From Pyrocephalus nanus (Eukaryota; Chordata; Aves; Passeriformes; Tyrannidae): a stretch of DNA of 64,000 nt. The translations under genes were made by a program, and so were the position numbers. Every line of letters begins with the position of its first letter. Positions within the stretch are counted from its first letter, which is position 1. Location of the stretch: the NCBI GenBank assembly GCA_038380795.1, contig CM076261.1, positions 10,174,556 through 10,238,555 of the forward strand, written 5' to 3'. The notes beneath the pieces were generated by a model that worked only from the letters and a program-made list of their open reading frames with translations, had not been told where the DNA came from and did no database searches. Shown piece after piece: positions 13,191 through 26,896 of the stretch.

Positions 13191-15180
13191 AGGCACTCAG
13201 TGCCTTCATGTACCTATAGCAAAGGTAAACAAGATGATGCTCTACAGCAGTTTGTGTGTGAGACAGGGAGCAGACAGAAGTGGGGTAAGTTGCCAAAGCA
13301 GCTATTTCTCTGCTGCACACGAGGTGACAGATACTTTAGTCTTGGTCTCAGCAGATTGTTTAAGTTTTGCAGAGGTGGAGGGACCCCAACCCTCACCCAC
13401 CCCTCTAGAGCCTTGAGGACAGGTCAAAAGACAGCCCTGAGGATACTGAGCTGCCTGGGGAAAAGGGCAACCCCTGATAACAGACTGAATGGTCCTGAGG
13501 GCGATGGAAGGTGCTGATGAGCTTATACCTGGGCTTTCCACCTCATCCAGGACTCTTGGCACTCTGCTGGGCACTCCCTGACTCAGGTCCCTTGTGGGCT
13601 GCCTCAGTCCCAGCTCTGGGTGCTGCAGCCAAAGCGTTTGCTTTCCCAGGCCACAGCACCTGCTCCTCCGTTCCTCCTGTGCTGCCAAAGACACTCACTG
13701 ATGCTGGTCCCCCTTGAGGCACAAGTGTGCCAACTTTGCTGGCTTGGGCACCAGTAAGAGAACACCCTGTGTTGTCCCCAGGTTCCCCCTTCCTGGCCCT
13801 GGCCTGTCAGCACAGCCTGGACACACAGCCCCTCCAAAGCAGGGTGGACCACAGCTTCCAGCCATGCAGAGTCACGCTGAGTCTCACTATCAATTACTAA
13901 CAAGAACTGCACCCTAGTATTGTGGCAAGACCTATGGAAATTAATTTATAAGGGAGATACAGGATGAAAGTCAACTTTATGCAACAGTTACAATTGCAGT
14001 GTAGCTGGGTACCTGCTTGGCATCCAGTGGATCAACATTCATTTACTGTAGCACACCAAGGCGCCCCTGTGCAATCCCTGCCACGTGCAAAGAAGAGATG
14101 GATCCTGTGAGCTGCACCAAGAGGGTCCCACATCTGGCCTCAGACTGAGAATGACCATGCAGTATTACTGAGGCAGACTTCAGGCTTTGCAGGATTCTGC
14201 AGGACACAGATAACACTGCCCCCAGAAGCAGAAAACCAGAAAAAAATGCCAACATCAGAAGAATGTGTGCATGGGGACAGTAAGGAAAAGTACCCTAAAA
14301 TCAAAAAACAAAATAGTATCTCTTAAGTCCAACCCTGCAGTAGTACTCAGCAGCGTAAGAGTTCACAGAAATATTTTTTTAATAATGTTTATCAGAAACA
14401 TGGCACTTTACATCTCTAGGTCACTGAATATACAATGATTATTCCTCACAACATCCCTGTGAGGTGGGCATTAGATTGCAGTTACTATTTGACATGTGGG
14501 CAGAGGCAGAGAAGTATGTAATCAATCCTGCACAATTAAGTTAATGAAGCCCAACTCACTTAAACACGGAAAGGCCCTCAGTGACTTGAATGAAAACAGG
14601 ACAGTGGGACAGAGCTGATGCTTCATCAGCTATATTCTTTTACTCTAGTAAAGCACAATGTTCAGGGTCCAACTCTGTTCCTTCCCCCTATTCCCCTGCA
14701 AAAAAGCACTTTTGATAAACAACATACGCATGCAGAGTTGCTACCAAGTGAGATTTGTAGTAGAAATAGGAAAAAACCACACTTTCAATTTAGCCTTATT
14801 GGAGTAAGATCGAGAGAAGTCTGCCTGCCCAGTCAAATAGAACAGTTTCAACTTTAGTCCTTTATGACATCTCTGAGGCAGCATTTCAGCCTTCAGCTAT
14901 GAGTAAGTGTTTGCTTGACTTAAGAAAATCTAGGGGGAAAAAAAGTTTGGTAGACTGTGATCACTGTCTCAAAAATCATGCTTATTTTACTCAAATTGTT
15001 CTACTGAAGTCTGAGGGATTTCTGAATAGTAGCAGGAACTCTTGGGTTTAACTCTAACTTTCTGTGTGTTTTAAAAGCCCCTTAGTACAGCAATTTCTCA
15101 AACTTATCTTTCAAGTTTTTTGTTTCAAAAATGAAATAGAGCAGGTTTGTAAACTTTAACACAATAAACAAATCCTAGTT
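13191..15180. other. Intergenic / downstream flank of FAM210A, no gene recognised
   Basis: 13380-13920 is GC-rich mixed sequence with overlapping ORFs on both strands up to 130 codons, none similar to a known protein; the ORFs look like chance products of composition. 13920-15180 is AT-rich unique sequence that could hold distal FAM210A 3' UTR. Confidence 0.45.
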
Positions 15181-15968
15181 TTTAATATACAATTATTGAT
15201 TAATTTCATTTAGTGACTTTCTACTGTAAATCATCTTTAGGAAACAAAGTATACTTGACAGTATGGCTACTGTGATTAACTTATCTTCCTAAAGCTTTCA
15301 GTTGAGATTTCTGAAAACATGCACTGTCCAAGAAAGATTCATAGTCTCAACCTGTAAACTATGGCAGCCCAGCTGAAGTCAATGTAGCCATTGTGATTCA
15401 CTCTGGCTACCCCAGTACCTAATCCATCGATTCCTTCATGTGCAGTATCAATGCAGTGACAATGGTCTGTCTCCAACTTGAGAGATGATCACGATTGAAG
15501 AGGCTTGGGTCCACATACTCTAAAAACCTAAACATGTCGCCTTTCCCAGCAGAGAAATCTTCATTCTCATTTAATGGAAGGTTCAGAGACTAGTGGAATA
15601 ATGGCTGTGCACGACGATGGAAGAAGAATAAAGCAGTGGCTTTTGGCAGAAACCATCTCCATTTTGAGAAGGAGGGTGTGGGGGAAAAAAAAAAGAGGGA
15701 AGAGTAACTGTTAACACTGTGACCAATGGACATATTAACTTCTAGCACTTTTCCTTCTGTAAACTGAGATTTTGTCACAACTTCTCTCCCAGGGAACTTT
15801 AACCTTTAAATCCCCATAGCAATTGTTGTCTCCAGACAAAGTGAAAAAACCCAAAAAGAGCAAAAAAGAAAAAAAAAAAAAGAAGAAAGCTCAGAAGTGC
15901 ACTTTGCATATCCTGCCTCACAAAGGGTTAAAGTGCTGTTTGATATATCCAAAAATTAAGCATCTCTC
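15181..15968 (-). other. FAM210A: Likely FAM210A 3' UTR (extent uncertain)
   Basis: This is the sequence just downstream of the FAM210A TAG stop, read on the minus strand. It has no repeats except an A-rich run (15842-15890). A minus-strand ATTAAA at 15181-15186 is a possible poly(A) signal; another lies near 14375. Family transcripts usually have UTRs longer than 800 bp, so the real end may be further left. Confidence 0.4.
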
Positions 15969-16235
15969 CTACTCCTTTATTTTTTTAAATGAGACTTTAT
16001 CTTTGGTTTCTTGTATCTTCTCTGTAATTTTATCCTTTGTTTCCTCCATCTTCTCTGTAATTTTATCCTTTGTTTCCTCCATCTTCTCCGTAATTTTATC
16101 TTTTGTTTCCTCCATCCTGTCTTGCAGATATTCCTTTACTGGTGGTGGTGTGGATATGTAGCCACTCTTACGTAGATATTTAACAGTGATGGATGTTCCT
16201 CCCAAAGTCACAGTGTATCTGGCAGGAGTTGCAAT
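15969..16235 (-). CDS. FAM210A: FAM210A exon 4 (last coding exon)
   Basis: The acceptor TTTCTTTAAG is directly followed by ATTGCAACTCC (IATPARYTV). The exon encodes residues 186-273 and the TAG stop. An open frame continues 57 nt upstream of the acceptor, but it is intronic because exon 3 ends with LYK and joins IATP as in other vertebrates. The exon carries the 33-bp triplicate. Confidence 0.95.
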   Translation of the reverse strand: MATPARYTVTLGGTSITVKYLRKSGYISTPPPVKEYLQDRMEETKDKITEKMEETKDKITEKMEETKDKITEKIQETKDKVSFKKIKE

Positions 16236-19200
16236 CTTAAAGAAATCAAAGAACACACTGCATAAATAAAACAGGACAATAACATACAGCAAAAGGTATT
16301 TTTAATGCTGAACATTTATTTTGACCAGTGTCAAATTTTAAAGATATCTTCCATTTATATGGAAATATACCAACTTACAGAGCATCCTCCAGAATGCATA
16401 CCTTCTCCTTAAAGTATCATTTTGACAGAGACATCAAGGGCATTAGATTTCCATTAAAAAAAAAAACAAAAAAAAAAACAACAAAAAAAAAAAAAACCAC
16501 AAAAAACACCACCACACAAACCCTCCCTGTACAGCTTGTGGGACAAGCATTGGGCACCTCAGAACGCAATTCAGAACAAACAGTATGTGAATACTGAGTT
16601 TCTTCCAACACTGCCAGATCTCTCAGCTATAACAACACCACCTTTATATTTAACCACTTTTATTTATTGGTCTTTTTTTAAGCACAGGAATAATTGTGAA
16701 GAGTAGTACTTCCATATTTTGTTTGGAAAAGTAACCCCTTTAAATTAAACAGGTAAGAAGCACATCACATTTGTAAACAAAACAAATAGTGGCATGTAGA
16801 GCAAATGCAATACCTTGTTTTTGCATGGTCTGACACGATTCAAGTTTCTCAAACACAGATTGTGCAAATATAAAGCAATAAAAAGAAACCCAAACCTGAA
16901 TGTAACTAATTGATTCAAACAGACAATGAAAATACTTGACAGTGACGAGCAACTAAGGTAGAAACACAAACTAGAGAATCCTCTAGGATAAAAATAACTG
17001 TACTTGTATCTGGAATTCAAGGAGGTGTTTAGACTTTACCTCTTTCTCCCTGTTAATTATGTCAGGGATACAGAAGAATAACTTAGTTTTAATTAGATCT
17101 CAGAGGGCAGACAATAGTTCTGCAGTGAAGAAGTTATTTTAGAAATACATATAGACTCCTTGAAGGACACACACCACATATCAACTTGCACGTTAATATT
17201 TTTACTACAAAAATGAATGCTCAAGTACATGTAATTATCAAAGAAAGTTAATGAATTCTTTCTGCTATAAACGAGCCAACCCTGTGTAGTTTACCTGGCA
17301 AGATTTGGAGCTTATAAACAAACCAAATTTATACTTACTTTATACAATGCATATGCAGTTAGTGCATTTCCGCTCTGGGAATTTTTCAGGATGTTTGTTA
17401 CGCTGTCTGGTAAGCCAATCAACTCTAGGAATGGAACAACATTCACCCCACTACAAAAGAGAAAAAAACTGGTAACTTGATTTGGAATTTGAAACCTGAA
17501 CAGTTATTTAAAGCACTATTTCCATTCTTTATTACACAAACTTTGTAATTTGAGAGCAAAGAATTTTTTTCATCTAAGCAATATACTTACAGGATTTATA
17601 TTTCTGAACAAGTGGGCAAATTAATGTTTGGAACATCTGTTCAATGTTCCAGAAGGTGACCCCTTTATATTATCCCTGTTGGGTTAAGTAGTTTTTAACT
17701 CACCTGTGTCCCAGTTTATGTTTGAAGGTAAGTATATATAAAGGTGGTAAGACAGCTACTCAGGCTCCAGCTGTGCAGGCTCAATTTCATGTTCTGTTTT
17801 GCCTAAAATTACTTTTTTTTCCTTTTAAAATTTCAGACAACGTTCTCCATTGATTTCCAAATATATCAAACAAATGCAGTGTGGCAAAGGAAGAGGAAAC
17901 AAGGTGTTATATGGACAAGACTTCAGGGGCTTTGTGCTCAGTTGCTCTACCTTGTCAATATAAGGTGTTAGGATGGGTGCAGGGAGCTCTTATCACAATT
18001 TCTTTCTATGTGAAAGCCAGGGAAGCTAACATCAGCACCAAAGGAAAAAAGAAAGTCCATCTTTATATTGTTTCATAAACTGCCACTGTTTAGTCTCATA
18101 TCATGAGCAGTCACTCTGAAAGTTATTTTTCCACTTCAAGAGGGTGCTGCTCTTCTGGCATGACAAAGTGAAGCTTTGTTATAATTAGTTTCTAGTTAAA
18201 TATTTGTTTTCCTCTGCCAAATACCTACTTTAGCAGCTAGCTTTAGAGTTTCAAGAAAAGTAATCTTCAGTCAATCTGAAACGTCTGGATATAAGCATCA
18301 ACCTGAATTCATCCAAAGCAAATATTTTTATAGCTCAAGACCTTTATTCCTCTGACATAAGCTAAATTTAGAATGACATTTGGATCTATAGCTCCCAGAA
18401 AGGGCAATTATGCCAGCTGGTTAGAGTAACTAAAACAAACACTTGTGCAGTAAGGCATTCTGATGTCAGAGTCCCATCCTTGCCACCAGGAACTGTCCTT
18501 GTTTCATGCTTTCTATTATTAAATATACAACATTAGCAGTCCAGAGACAAACATTTGCTCATATTTAGCAAAACTATCTTCAGATAAATAAAACCTCTTT
18601 TATCTGAACTGGCAAACTAGCAGCTCATAGCTGATGTAGTAGGTTTTTTCTATTAAATGCCATTTTCCAGAACAGTATCTGGCCCATGCTATAACTAAAA
18701 GAAACTAAAATTAGAATACTTAATTTATATATTTTTTTAAACCACACAAATATTTAATTTCCAATTAAAAAGCCTGGCCCACAGTAGCAATTTTTTCACT
18801 GGATGGTAGGAAAGACAGGAAACAGAAATAAAAAAGGAAAGTATATAGATAGCTTGTGAGCAGCTAAGTAAGGTGAATGATATGAAAATCCAATGATGAG
18901 GGAAGACTGGGGATGAAGCAGGGAAGAAGTGGTGAAATACCCCGAAGTCCAACAGCAAAGAAAGAAAAGGTCTACAAAGATCTCACCTAATCAGGATTCC
19001 AAATCCCTCTCTTTACCTTTTAAGAGGCTACTAATAATTTCAGTGCTGTTTACATCCATGCATAATTCTGGGGAGATGAGCATTCCTTCAAACATTAGCA
19101 ACCGACTTGGTACACAGCAATAACTCCACGACAGCAATATGTACATGACACTCTCATGAACCCTAAATACTTTCAATATTAACCTTATACTTCAGTTAAA

Positions 19201-19776
19201 ACGTAGCCACATTTCTCCATTACATATAAAGGCACTTTTTAACATGCAATAATAATTTATATGTCCTTTCATCTGTAAAAGTCAGTCTCAGTTCAACCGT
19301 GGTATTGGGCACTGCAACAAAATATCGACTTACTTCATGGCTGCATAGTAAAAGGATCCAAACCATACGGTGGAAGTCAGAAGATGCACTGGAATCATGA
19401 CTTTTCCATACTGTTTAAAAGTTTTCTTGAATCTCTGAGCGAGGCTAATTGATTTGTCTTGTAATGGATCAGAATCTAAGGGATCTGACTCCGCAGGGCT
19501 CTGCTTGGGTGTATCAGTGGCCGAAGGTGAAGGATTCCTCTCTTCTTTGTGAGGAGTGTCTGCTGGCTGTGATGGAAAAGCAGTTTTCTTTGAGGCAAAG
19601 TGTGCTGCACCTGCATGAAGACATCGCTTAGGGGGGTCCAGTGCCAAAATCACTTTGCATCCCACATTAGACAACATGGACTGTCCTTTTAAGCACTGAA
19701 AGACAGTAGTGTGAGGAAAAAACCAACACGCCCCATGCGTCAGCTGAGATGCACCATGTAATAGATTCCGCTGCAT
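15969..19776 (-). CDS. FAM210A: FAM210A, mitochondrial DUF1279 membrane protein (gene-level CDS, three coding exons)
   Basis: CDS = 19776-19334, 17450-17339 and 16235-15969 on the minus strand: 443+112+267 nt, 273 aa plus TAG. All junctions are GT/AG and keep frame. The protein has an N-terminal stretch with basic residues and few acids, suitable for a mitochondrial presequence, then a Ser/Pro-rich linker (about 70-105). The DUF1279 core starts at DPLQDKSISLAQRFKKTF. It includes one hydrophobic segment (about 126-147, VMIPVHLLTSTVWFGSFYYA) and GVNVVPFLELIGLP, and continues to about 210 with ARYTVTLGGTS. The tail is a charged, coiled-coil-like run of 11-residue repeats (226-269). Known family role: mitochondrial inner-membrane protein affecting muscle and bone mass and mitochondrial translation through EF-Tu. 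The human protein is about 272 aa, so this copy is full length. It is transcribed from the island at 32.5 kb, divergent to RNMT. Confidence 0.96.
16017..16115 (-). repeat. Three tandem 33-bp coding repeats in FAM210A
   Basis: Units are at 16017-16049, 16050-16082 and 16083-16115. The first two are identical and the third differs at two bases. They encode METKDKITEKM-type 11-mers in the protein tail (residues 226-258), followed by a diverged fourth unit, IQETKDKVSFK (259-269). An 11-residue period is typical of right-handed coiled coils. Confidence 0.95.
16236..17338 (-). other. FAM210A intron 3
   Basis: Contains an A-rich low-complexity tract at about 16457-16512 (A runs broken by C, ending in ACC repeats), perhaps a worn poly(A) tail. 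Otherwise unique AT-rich sequence with no gene or repeat recognised. Confidence 0.7.
17339..17450 (-). CDS. FAM210A: FAM210A exon 3
   Basis: 112 nt, too short and lacking an ATG, so not obvious as an ORF. The acceptor is CTCTTTTGTAG and the donor AAA|GTAAGT. It completes codon 148 and encodes residues 149-185 (GVNVVPFLELIGLPDSV ... NALTAYALYK), the middle of DUF1279 and the most conserved part of the family. Confidence 0.95.
17451..19333 (-). other. FAM210A intron 2
   Basis: Unique AT-rich sequence of 1.9 kb. No coding ORF, CR1 or LTR was recognised. Confidence 0.7.
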
Positions 19777-19800
19777 TTTGACGAACTGTGGATGAAGTTT
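19334..19800 (-). CDS. FAM210A: FAM210A exon 2 (first coding exon)
   Basis: The acceptor TTCTCTCTAG ends at 19801 and the ATG is at 19776, after 24 nt of 5' UTR. It encodes residues 1-147 and two bases of codon 148. The donor is AA|GTAAGT at 19333. The exon covers the presequence, linker, start of DUF1279 and the membrane segment. Reading through the donor would give K148; splicing gives N148. Confidence 0.95.
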
Positions 19801-22800
19801 CTAGAGAGAAGAAACAAGAGTAAACATGCTGCATTTCAATAATCTGATTCTATTTGCTCCAAAGCCACCTGAAATTCTCAAATTTTAAATGGCTTTCTAC
19901 TCTTCTACTTTAAAAAGGATTTCCTTGACTTTCTTTGAAGAAATTGTTACCTTCCAGAGTCAAGGAAATATTTTTATATCTCATTTCTTCAGCATTCTGA
20001 ACTAAAATGGGCCCTTCACTTGACATACTCCTCACTGCTAAGATGCTCATTCTACCCTCTAAAAACACTTTTAGGTGTTTAGTGCTATCTACTGCTTCTA
20101 TCTATAGAATCTTGCACAGTTATGAAAAAGTCACCCTTGAAAGTTCACTTAGAGTACCATCTGATAGCTTGAGTGATACTTTGAGCCTACATAAATGCAG
20201 TATAAACTCACTGAAGTGAGTGCAATCAAAATTAATTTTTGGTGTCAATACATTCTTAGTTTTGGTACAATTTTTCACGTTCCATACTATTTTGAACTAA
20301 AAGTTCATACAATTAAAAAAACCCAATGAAAGTAACTATTAATGATCAACCAATAACCTAAATAGTAACAAACCTAACTGTAACAACCTGCCATATACAT
20401 CTATCAAGAAGGGGGAAGGTACAAATGCAAGTTAGTTGAATTTTTTATTTTTACTTGTCATAACATTCAAATCCTTCAAATTTAATTAAAACTTCGTATC
20501 TGCTTCCCCTTCACTTGTAGCCTTAGGTATGTTTCAGTCAGGTGCTTTGATAGTGAATTCGTCTACGCTTCTGAAAATTATCAATACTTTATAACATAGG
20601 CAGAAGTTTAGAAAACCCCAAACCTGAAATGATACATACCCTTTATAATTTTCCAGGTATGCAACAAGAAAAGGACGGAAAGGTTTGTATCTTCAAAAGT
20701 TGCAATTCTTCCACTAATTCCCCACCTTTCAAATATATGTCTTCAACACATTGATGACTCTGCTGAAGTAAAAAAAAGGCACACTTAGAGAAATAGCAAC
20801 AAAGGCAAACTAATAGCATGAAGATTTTTGGTCAGCCTGAAACCTTGCTTACTGAAGAAGTTATGGTATAGATTTGCCTTTGAATACTGACATGGGAGAT
20901 TTTTTTCTGTGCAACTTAGAAGTTCCTCAGCAGTGAATTACTGCTCTCTTCCAAGAGAGGAAAGTTTCATAATACAAATGCATCTGTTGGAACATTCCTG
21001 ACTGTACGTTTCCTAGGTATTTTTATGTTATTGTTGCGCTTAAATGAACTGCAATTACTATAATTACAATGTTTGATGTGAGGAAAGGAGGAATGGTTTC
21101 AAACTCCCTGGGCACCTTTACCTTGTTTGTGCAGGACAGACTCCCACTTCTGTTGAACTCGTACTAACAGGAGGTACTGCATCTATGGGGGAAAAAGGAA
21201 CTTGTGTCTCTATGTAAGGAACTGCTACTCAGTCCTGTTGAGTTATGAACTCAGTGGGAATCAGGAAGTGCTGCTGCTTGTGGAGCAGTAAATCAGCTAT
21301 AGGTACTCGCTCTCTAACGAGTCAGTCTTCTGTAGGGCTTTACTGGAACCAACAACTGCTTGTAGTATCTCTTGTTTGACAAGAAGCAAAGATTCTTGCT
21401 GACTTCTTAAATCCAAATGCAATTGCTTCTCCAAACAAGATGTAGTGAAAATACTCAGTAAACCCCAAGCGTTCAGATGGCACTCTGTCATATGCCAACT
21501 ACTTTTGTTGTTATAATTTCTATAAGTCAGTAAGCCTGAAGATGACAACTACATTCCTAGCCTATTGCCACTCACACTTCTTTCCTGCGGGCTAACATTC
21601 TCCAGAGAGAACTGTTTTTCCTCTCAGTAATAGTACACAACACTGAGCATCTGCCCTAACTAGATTTTCAGAATACCCAGCCAGCAGACTCAGCAAAGGA
21701 TACCCATCTATGGGAACCTGGGAGCTCTTAAGTCAGACTTTCAATGTTCACCTACTTTCAGTGGATGGTACCTCATTGAAAAATACCTATTCTAAACAAG
21801 CTTTGAGAATGGACACCATACATACAGCATGGGGGAAACCATGGTGAACACTCTGATTTCGAGTTATTAACAGGACACTGCATTCCAGCAGCCTTGGAAG
21901 AACATCATTCTTCTGTACAGGGCCAAGAAGCTGAAAAGCATTTTTTCCATTCTATGTAGTGTACATACAGTAGCACTTCTCAAAGCACCATTTCTAGGCT
22001 TTGTTGTCCAGCACCTATTGAGAGCAGAAAATTAACACTGTGTAATACCTCTGACTCATTGCAGTGGCTGCAGATCACTGGGGTATGAAATGGCTTGCAT
22101 TCTCCTTAGTGTGAAGGAGCAATGGGTCACCACTATGTGTTCAATGCTCACTGGTCAGTACTAACACAGTTGTGATTAGTAAATGAATTTCAAGGCCTTT
22201 GCTCACAGAGTTACATGCACCACATAAAACTTAAAAAAAATAGAACAACACCTGCACCTTGTACGCAGAGATAGTACAGTTCCAGCTAATATTCTGAGCT
22301 ACAGCTTACTTTAAAAATGTGGAGAAGAAAAACACCTTGATATATAAGAAAAGGCTAAGATATGATAGTGCTTGTGTTTGAGAGAATAAAAGAAAACATG
22401 TTTTTTGAACCAAGGTTAGAAATTTCTTAATGATCTTACTGTGATTCATAGGAACGTGCTTTGCTTATCCAAATTAACAAAGGAGACAACTTTTGAAGTT
22501 CATGTCAATACATTAAGGATTACACTGCCATCCAGAATCACTACAAGACTAAAGGAGGGAAGTATTCTAATGGTTAAAGGAAAGGCACAGTAACAAAACA
22601 ATATATTAATGTAGTGTATACTCTGTAAATTGATTTTAAAGAAACAAATATTTTTAAAGGGGTGATGGGTGCAGCTGCTCAATTGTAATATTTTAATTAG
22701 TTGGCTCAACAATGCAAACAAATCTTAAAGAGAACAGAAAAACTGCACAATAAATGTGGTTGGAGGTCAAAATAAATATGAAAATAGCTGTTTACCACTC

Positions 22801-25800
22801 TAAAACATGAAAATAGAAGCTCCAGACACCAAGGTAGAAAAGCATCTTGTCTGTGGCATGAGAATTTGGGGGGGACAAAGGGAGCCCAGGGAGAATGGTG
22901 CTTTAAAGCCTCTTAGATTTCTATTATAGTTTTCTCTTAAAAATGCCACAAAGGAAAAAAATATGATGTCTAAGGACAAATATAGCTTTTCTCTGCTCCT
23001 GAATAGATACTAGGTAGCCAAACCATGAAACAATATACAAATACTTGTGGGATAAGGTCTCCTCTTCAGCACTGTCATATCCCTGCTAACTATTTAGTAG
23101 TATCTCCAGCTGGCTGTAAACTGAGCTGTAAAAATCTTGGCTGTTCAGGCCAAACTCCTGGTTGGGATTCTTGGACGTCCATTTAGTTCCTGAAGGTACC
23201 TCTGTCTCATGGCAAGCTGATTACAAGGCCCCTGAGGGAAAGGGAGTGCTCTAGTGACCTCTTAAGGAAAAGTACAGATCAACTTCTCAGTAGAGTGCTG
23301 GAGGTTTCATTTAGCAACCTTTGATACTTCTGTTTTAATTTAGATCAGCTTTGGCATAAATCTGATTGATATACTGCAGGAGCACCCTAGCTCTTGCTAG
23401 CTTTACTCTGCTTTCCAATTATAAATAGATATAAGACTCGCTTTTTGTTCCTGAGGACAAGAAAAGTTCAGGATCTTTTTAACGTCACAGAGCTTGCCTA
23501 TGTGACTATCACAGCCATTGGCTCTGGATATGTTGGTAACATTTTATCCAAAAAAGAAACAGGGGATCTTTGGAAAATACATAACTAACAAGCCTGGCCC
23601 ATATAGGTACAGCAAAGGCTGCTGTGGATCTGCTGTTGGAAAGAGGAATCATGCCAGAGATGCTGTCAGATGAAATTTTCATCAGGATAATTTGTATAAT
23701 AACAGTTACCCTGTCACAATTAACATTTTTTCAGCTACCAGAGACATTAAAATATGAAAATGGGGGTGGATATAAGATGGCAAAAACCTTAGTGTAAGTT
23801 CTTTTCTAAAAGAGGTCAGAAAGCATCTGAGGATATTGAGGGTATAGTATATATAGAGAACACTGGTTTATATTCTCAGTTATACCAGAAACACTCTGGA
23901 CACAATATGTAAAGATGGATGACTTTAAAGCATTTTCACTTGTTTTGTTACTATTTAAAAAAAGAACATTAATTATACCACAGGAGAGTTCCCAGTGAAA
24001 ATCCACGAGCTTTTTCCATTCCCAAGGCACCTTTCTAAGAAACCAGAGAACTAATTTACATTTTTGTCATTTTTAGTGTAAAATCAAGAAAACTTTGAGG
24101 GTTATTGGTGGCAGACAGAGAAGAATTTTGAAAGGAAACAAACCAAGTTTTCAGAAATCCTTTCCAACTCATCTTTCAGATTGCAAAAAAAACAAATACA
24201 GAGATTTCATCCATGCAGCAAAGTTTAATAAATAACCCCACAGTAATGCTTATTTTTTTACTAAATATAATAAGAAAAATCAAAGCTTGTTTTCAGATTT
24301 AAATTGTTCTTTTCAAGAACTTATTGACAGTATAGTAAGAAAAAAAATAAAAGCATCTTGCCAAGCTTATAAACCAAAATAAGAAAACCACGACGGAACT
24401 GAAAACACACATGGTTTGCCTAAAAATCTGGGAACACATTTTAAAATCACTGTAATACTAGTGCAACACATACGGAGCATAATTTTTCTTAAACTCAATG
24501 TAAAATATGTATATAAAGCTCTCAGTAACTGCAGTGTGTCGGCATAGCATGCAGTCACTAACCACGGACAGGAAAATGGCAGCGTATAGGGACTTTTTTG
24601 GCTTCATAGTAGTACTTGGAGTGTATGAATGAATGTGATTTGGAATTTGTATTTTGACCTTTCCTACTTTTGCAGTGTCTGTTATTCATTCTAAACTAAG
24701 AAACTTGCTTATAATTTGAAGTTCGGGCATCACTACTGTGTAGTTTTGTCTACCATTCAGAACTGTCTAAAAAATGTAACACCACATTTCAGGTTAAAGG
24801 GATTAATGCTAAATAAATCATGGTGAAATTTATTTAAATCTTGGTAAAAAGTCATGTTAAAACAAATGTACAGTAAATCCTCCCAGACAAATTACCCTAA
24901 AACAATAGCTCCACCCTACCTCTATCATATCATCACTTAGTAAATGCTATAATTTTTTAAGTTGATCATATTACTACAATTCAATAGTGATATAAGTGGA
25001 GAGAAGCCAACAACTTTTTTACCCTAATTGTATCTAAACTGCTATTGATCTTGTTAAACTTACCAAAGTCAAGAAAGTAGAAAAAACCCTCACAAGGTCC
25101 TTGCACACAGAACAATCTTTACTACTACAGTCTTCTGACACTCAAGTATTAAAAAGGACAAGAAGAAGTAGCGTTAGGAAGAATGAAAGATCTTGTGGAC
25201 ATGTATAAAGTCTGAACACTGGATTCAGAAGACAAAGCAGGAGAACCTAATGCAATGCCTGTGTGTTGAATTATACATCTGGAATGCTAAACAGGAGCCT
25301 TAATAGCTGATCTGCATCCAGTTAATATGCCAGGAAAGTGTTTTCCTCTGTGTTGGAAAGCATTAGATCTTAAGCTTGCATGTAGCTAATTGTATGAAAG
25401 TGTGAATGCTCTGAGATGCTTCTAAATGAAAGTATCTCAATCGTTTCATTTGTAGTGCGTTCTGGTCTTCAGAACTATATTTTTAATAACGGTGCTATTA
25501 CATTTGTTAACTCTGGTCTCCCTGCTTTGCAGAGCTTTGTGGGTTCATTGGTTCACAAGTTCCATTCTGCCCTCTACTGAATTTTTACGTAAGTACAACT
25601 CATAGTGGTACTACAAAAGGTCTCTACTCTGATTTCTTCCAACAGGTGTAAATTTGCTGGCTCATCCTCAAAATGTAAGTACAGGTCAAGGAAAGGGGAA
25701 AAACTTGCTTTTTAAAGGGCTATATGATTTGGATTTTTTTTGTCCATTTGTCACTCTACAGATATGTTTGCAATAAGCAAGTTAGAGAAGTTACATCTAT

Positions 25801-26896
25801 AGATTTTAACTAAGCTTAAAAATAGGCATATATATCTATGATAAAACAGGGTAAAAAAAGCCTTTTGTTAGTTCAAAGCAGGGACTGTATTCATGAGCTT
25901 CTTCACACAACCTTTCACTTCAGGCTAATGATCAAACTAAGATCCAATTCTCTCTCCTTTCTATTCCACTCCTGGGTAATAACTCTCAATCCCAACAGCC
26001 TCTTTCATCCTTGTATCTTCCAAGGTGTCACTAGTTCATTACCCTCAAAACACTTGTGTTTTTCTGTTAGAGGGTTTTCAACCACAGAGGCCTTGGTGTG
26101 GGGGCATGTGTATAATGCTGTGGTTTACAAAGCAGTGGGAAGTTAAATAACTAAATAACTAAAGGCAGCTGCAAGAGATACTTCATACAAGCAAGCCTCA
26201 GGTCTGCAGTTTCCTGCATATGGCTATGAACTTCCTCAGAAAAAAACCCAAACAACTCACAACTGAACTAATGAGGGGTTAGACACTAAAATACAAACAA
26301 ATACACAGATCAGTTTTCTACACTTCTCCAAAACTCTGTTTGAGAATCTCTTAGGATCCTCCCTTGCAATAGTACACTGAATTTGACAGATCCCTCACCT
26401 GTTTCAGCTTTCATTGAGCATCTCAAGAGTTCTGACTCTACATTTGAACACATGCTGAAACACATTAGAAATATGGTTATTAGTTCCACGTTCAGAGTTC
26501 AGATACTTCTTTTATCAAGTTCTGCTCTCTCTCGTTACAGAGTTCAGAGCTGCTGTGCACATCTCTTTTCACTAATAGAGCCATCGATTGATAATCAAGT
26601 CAAAAGGTTACAGACAAAAACTTAACTCCAGCTAGCACAAGACTTCCTGCTACTCACAATTTGGATTCTAGTAGCCAAGCTCATTTTTCAATTCATAATT
26701 TTTTCAGTCACTCAGCACTTCACTGACATATACAATTTAAATTACAATATTTAATTTAAACAGCTTCTGTAATTATAATAAAATATTTATTCCTGAGGAG
26801 TGTAATGAAACAATTGGAGACACACTGCAGATACAGTGACTTTCAATAAAACACATTGTACTAACCCAAATCAAGTTCAGCCTTTCTGACCAGAGG
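19801..26896 (-). other. FAM210A intron 1, proximal part
   Basis: About 7 kb of AT-rich unique sequence, A-rich on the plus strand, which suits minus-strand transcription. All ORFs are under 105 codons and resemble nothing known. No repeat family was recognised. Confidence 0.6.

Noticed and set aside
13302..13917. Possible gene in the GC-rich block
   Set aside because: Overlapping ORFs on both strands, no conserved motif and no splice-supported structure.
16236..16292. Extension of the FAM210A last exon upstream (open frame MLYVIVLFYL...)
   Set aside because: A clean TTTCTTTAAG acceptor precedes IATPARY, and exon 3 ends with LYK, matching the family junction. The extra hydrophobic stretch is intronic.
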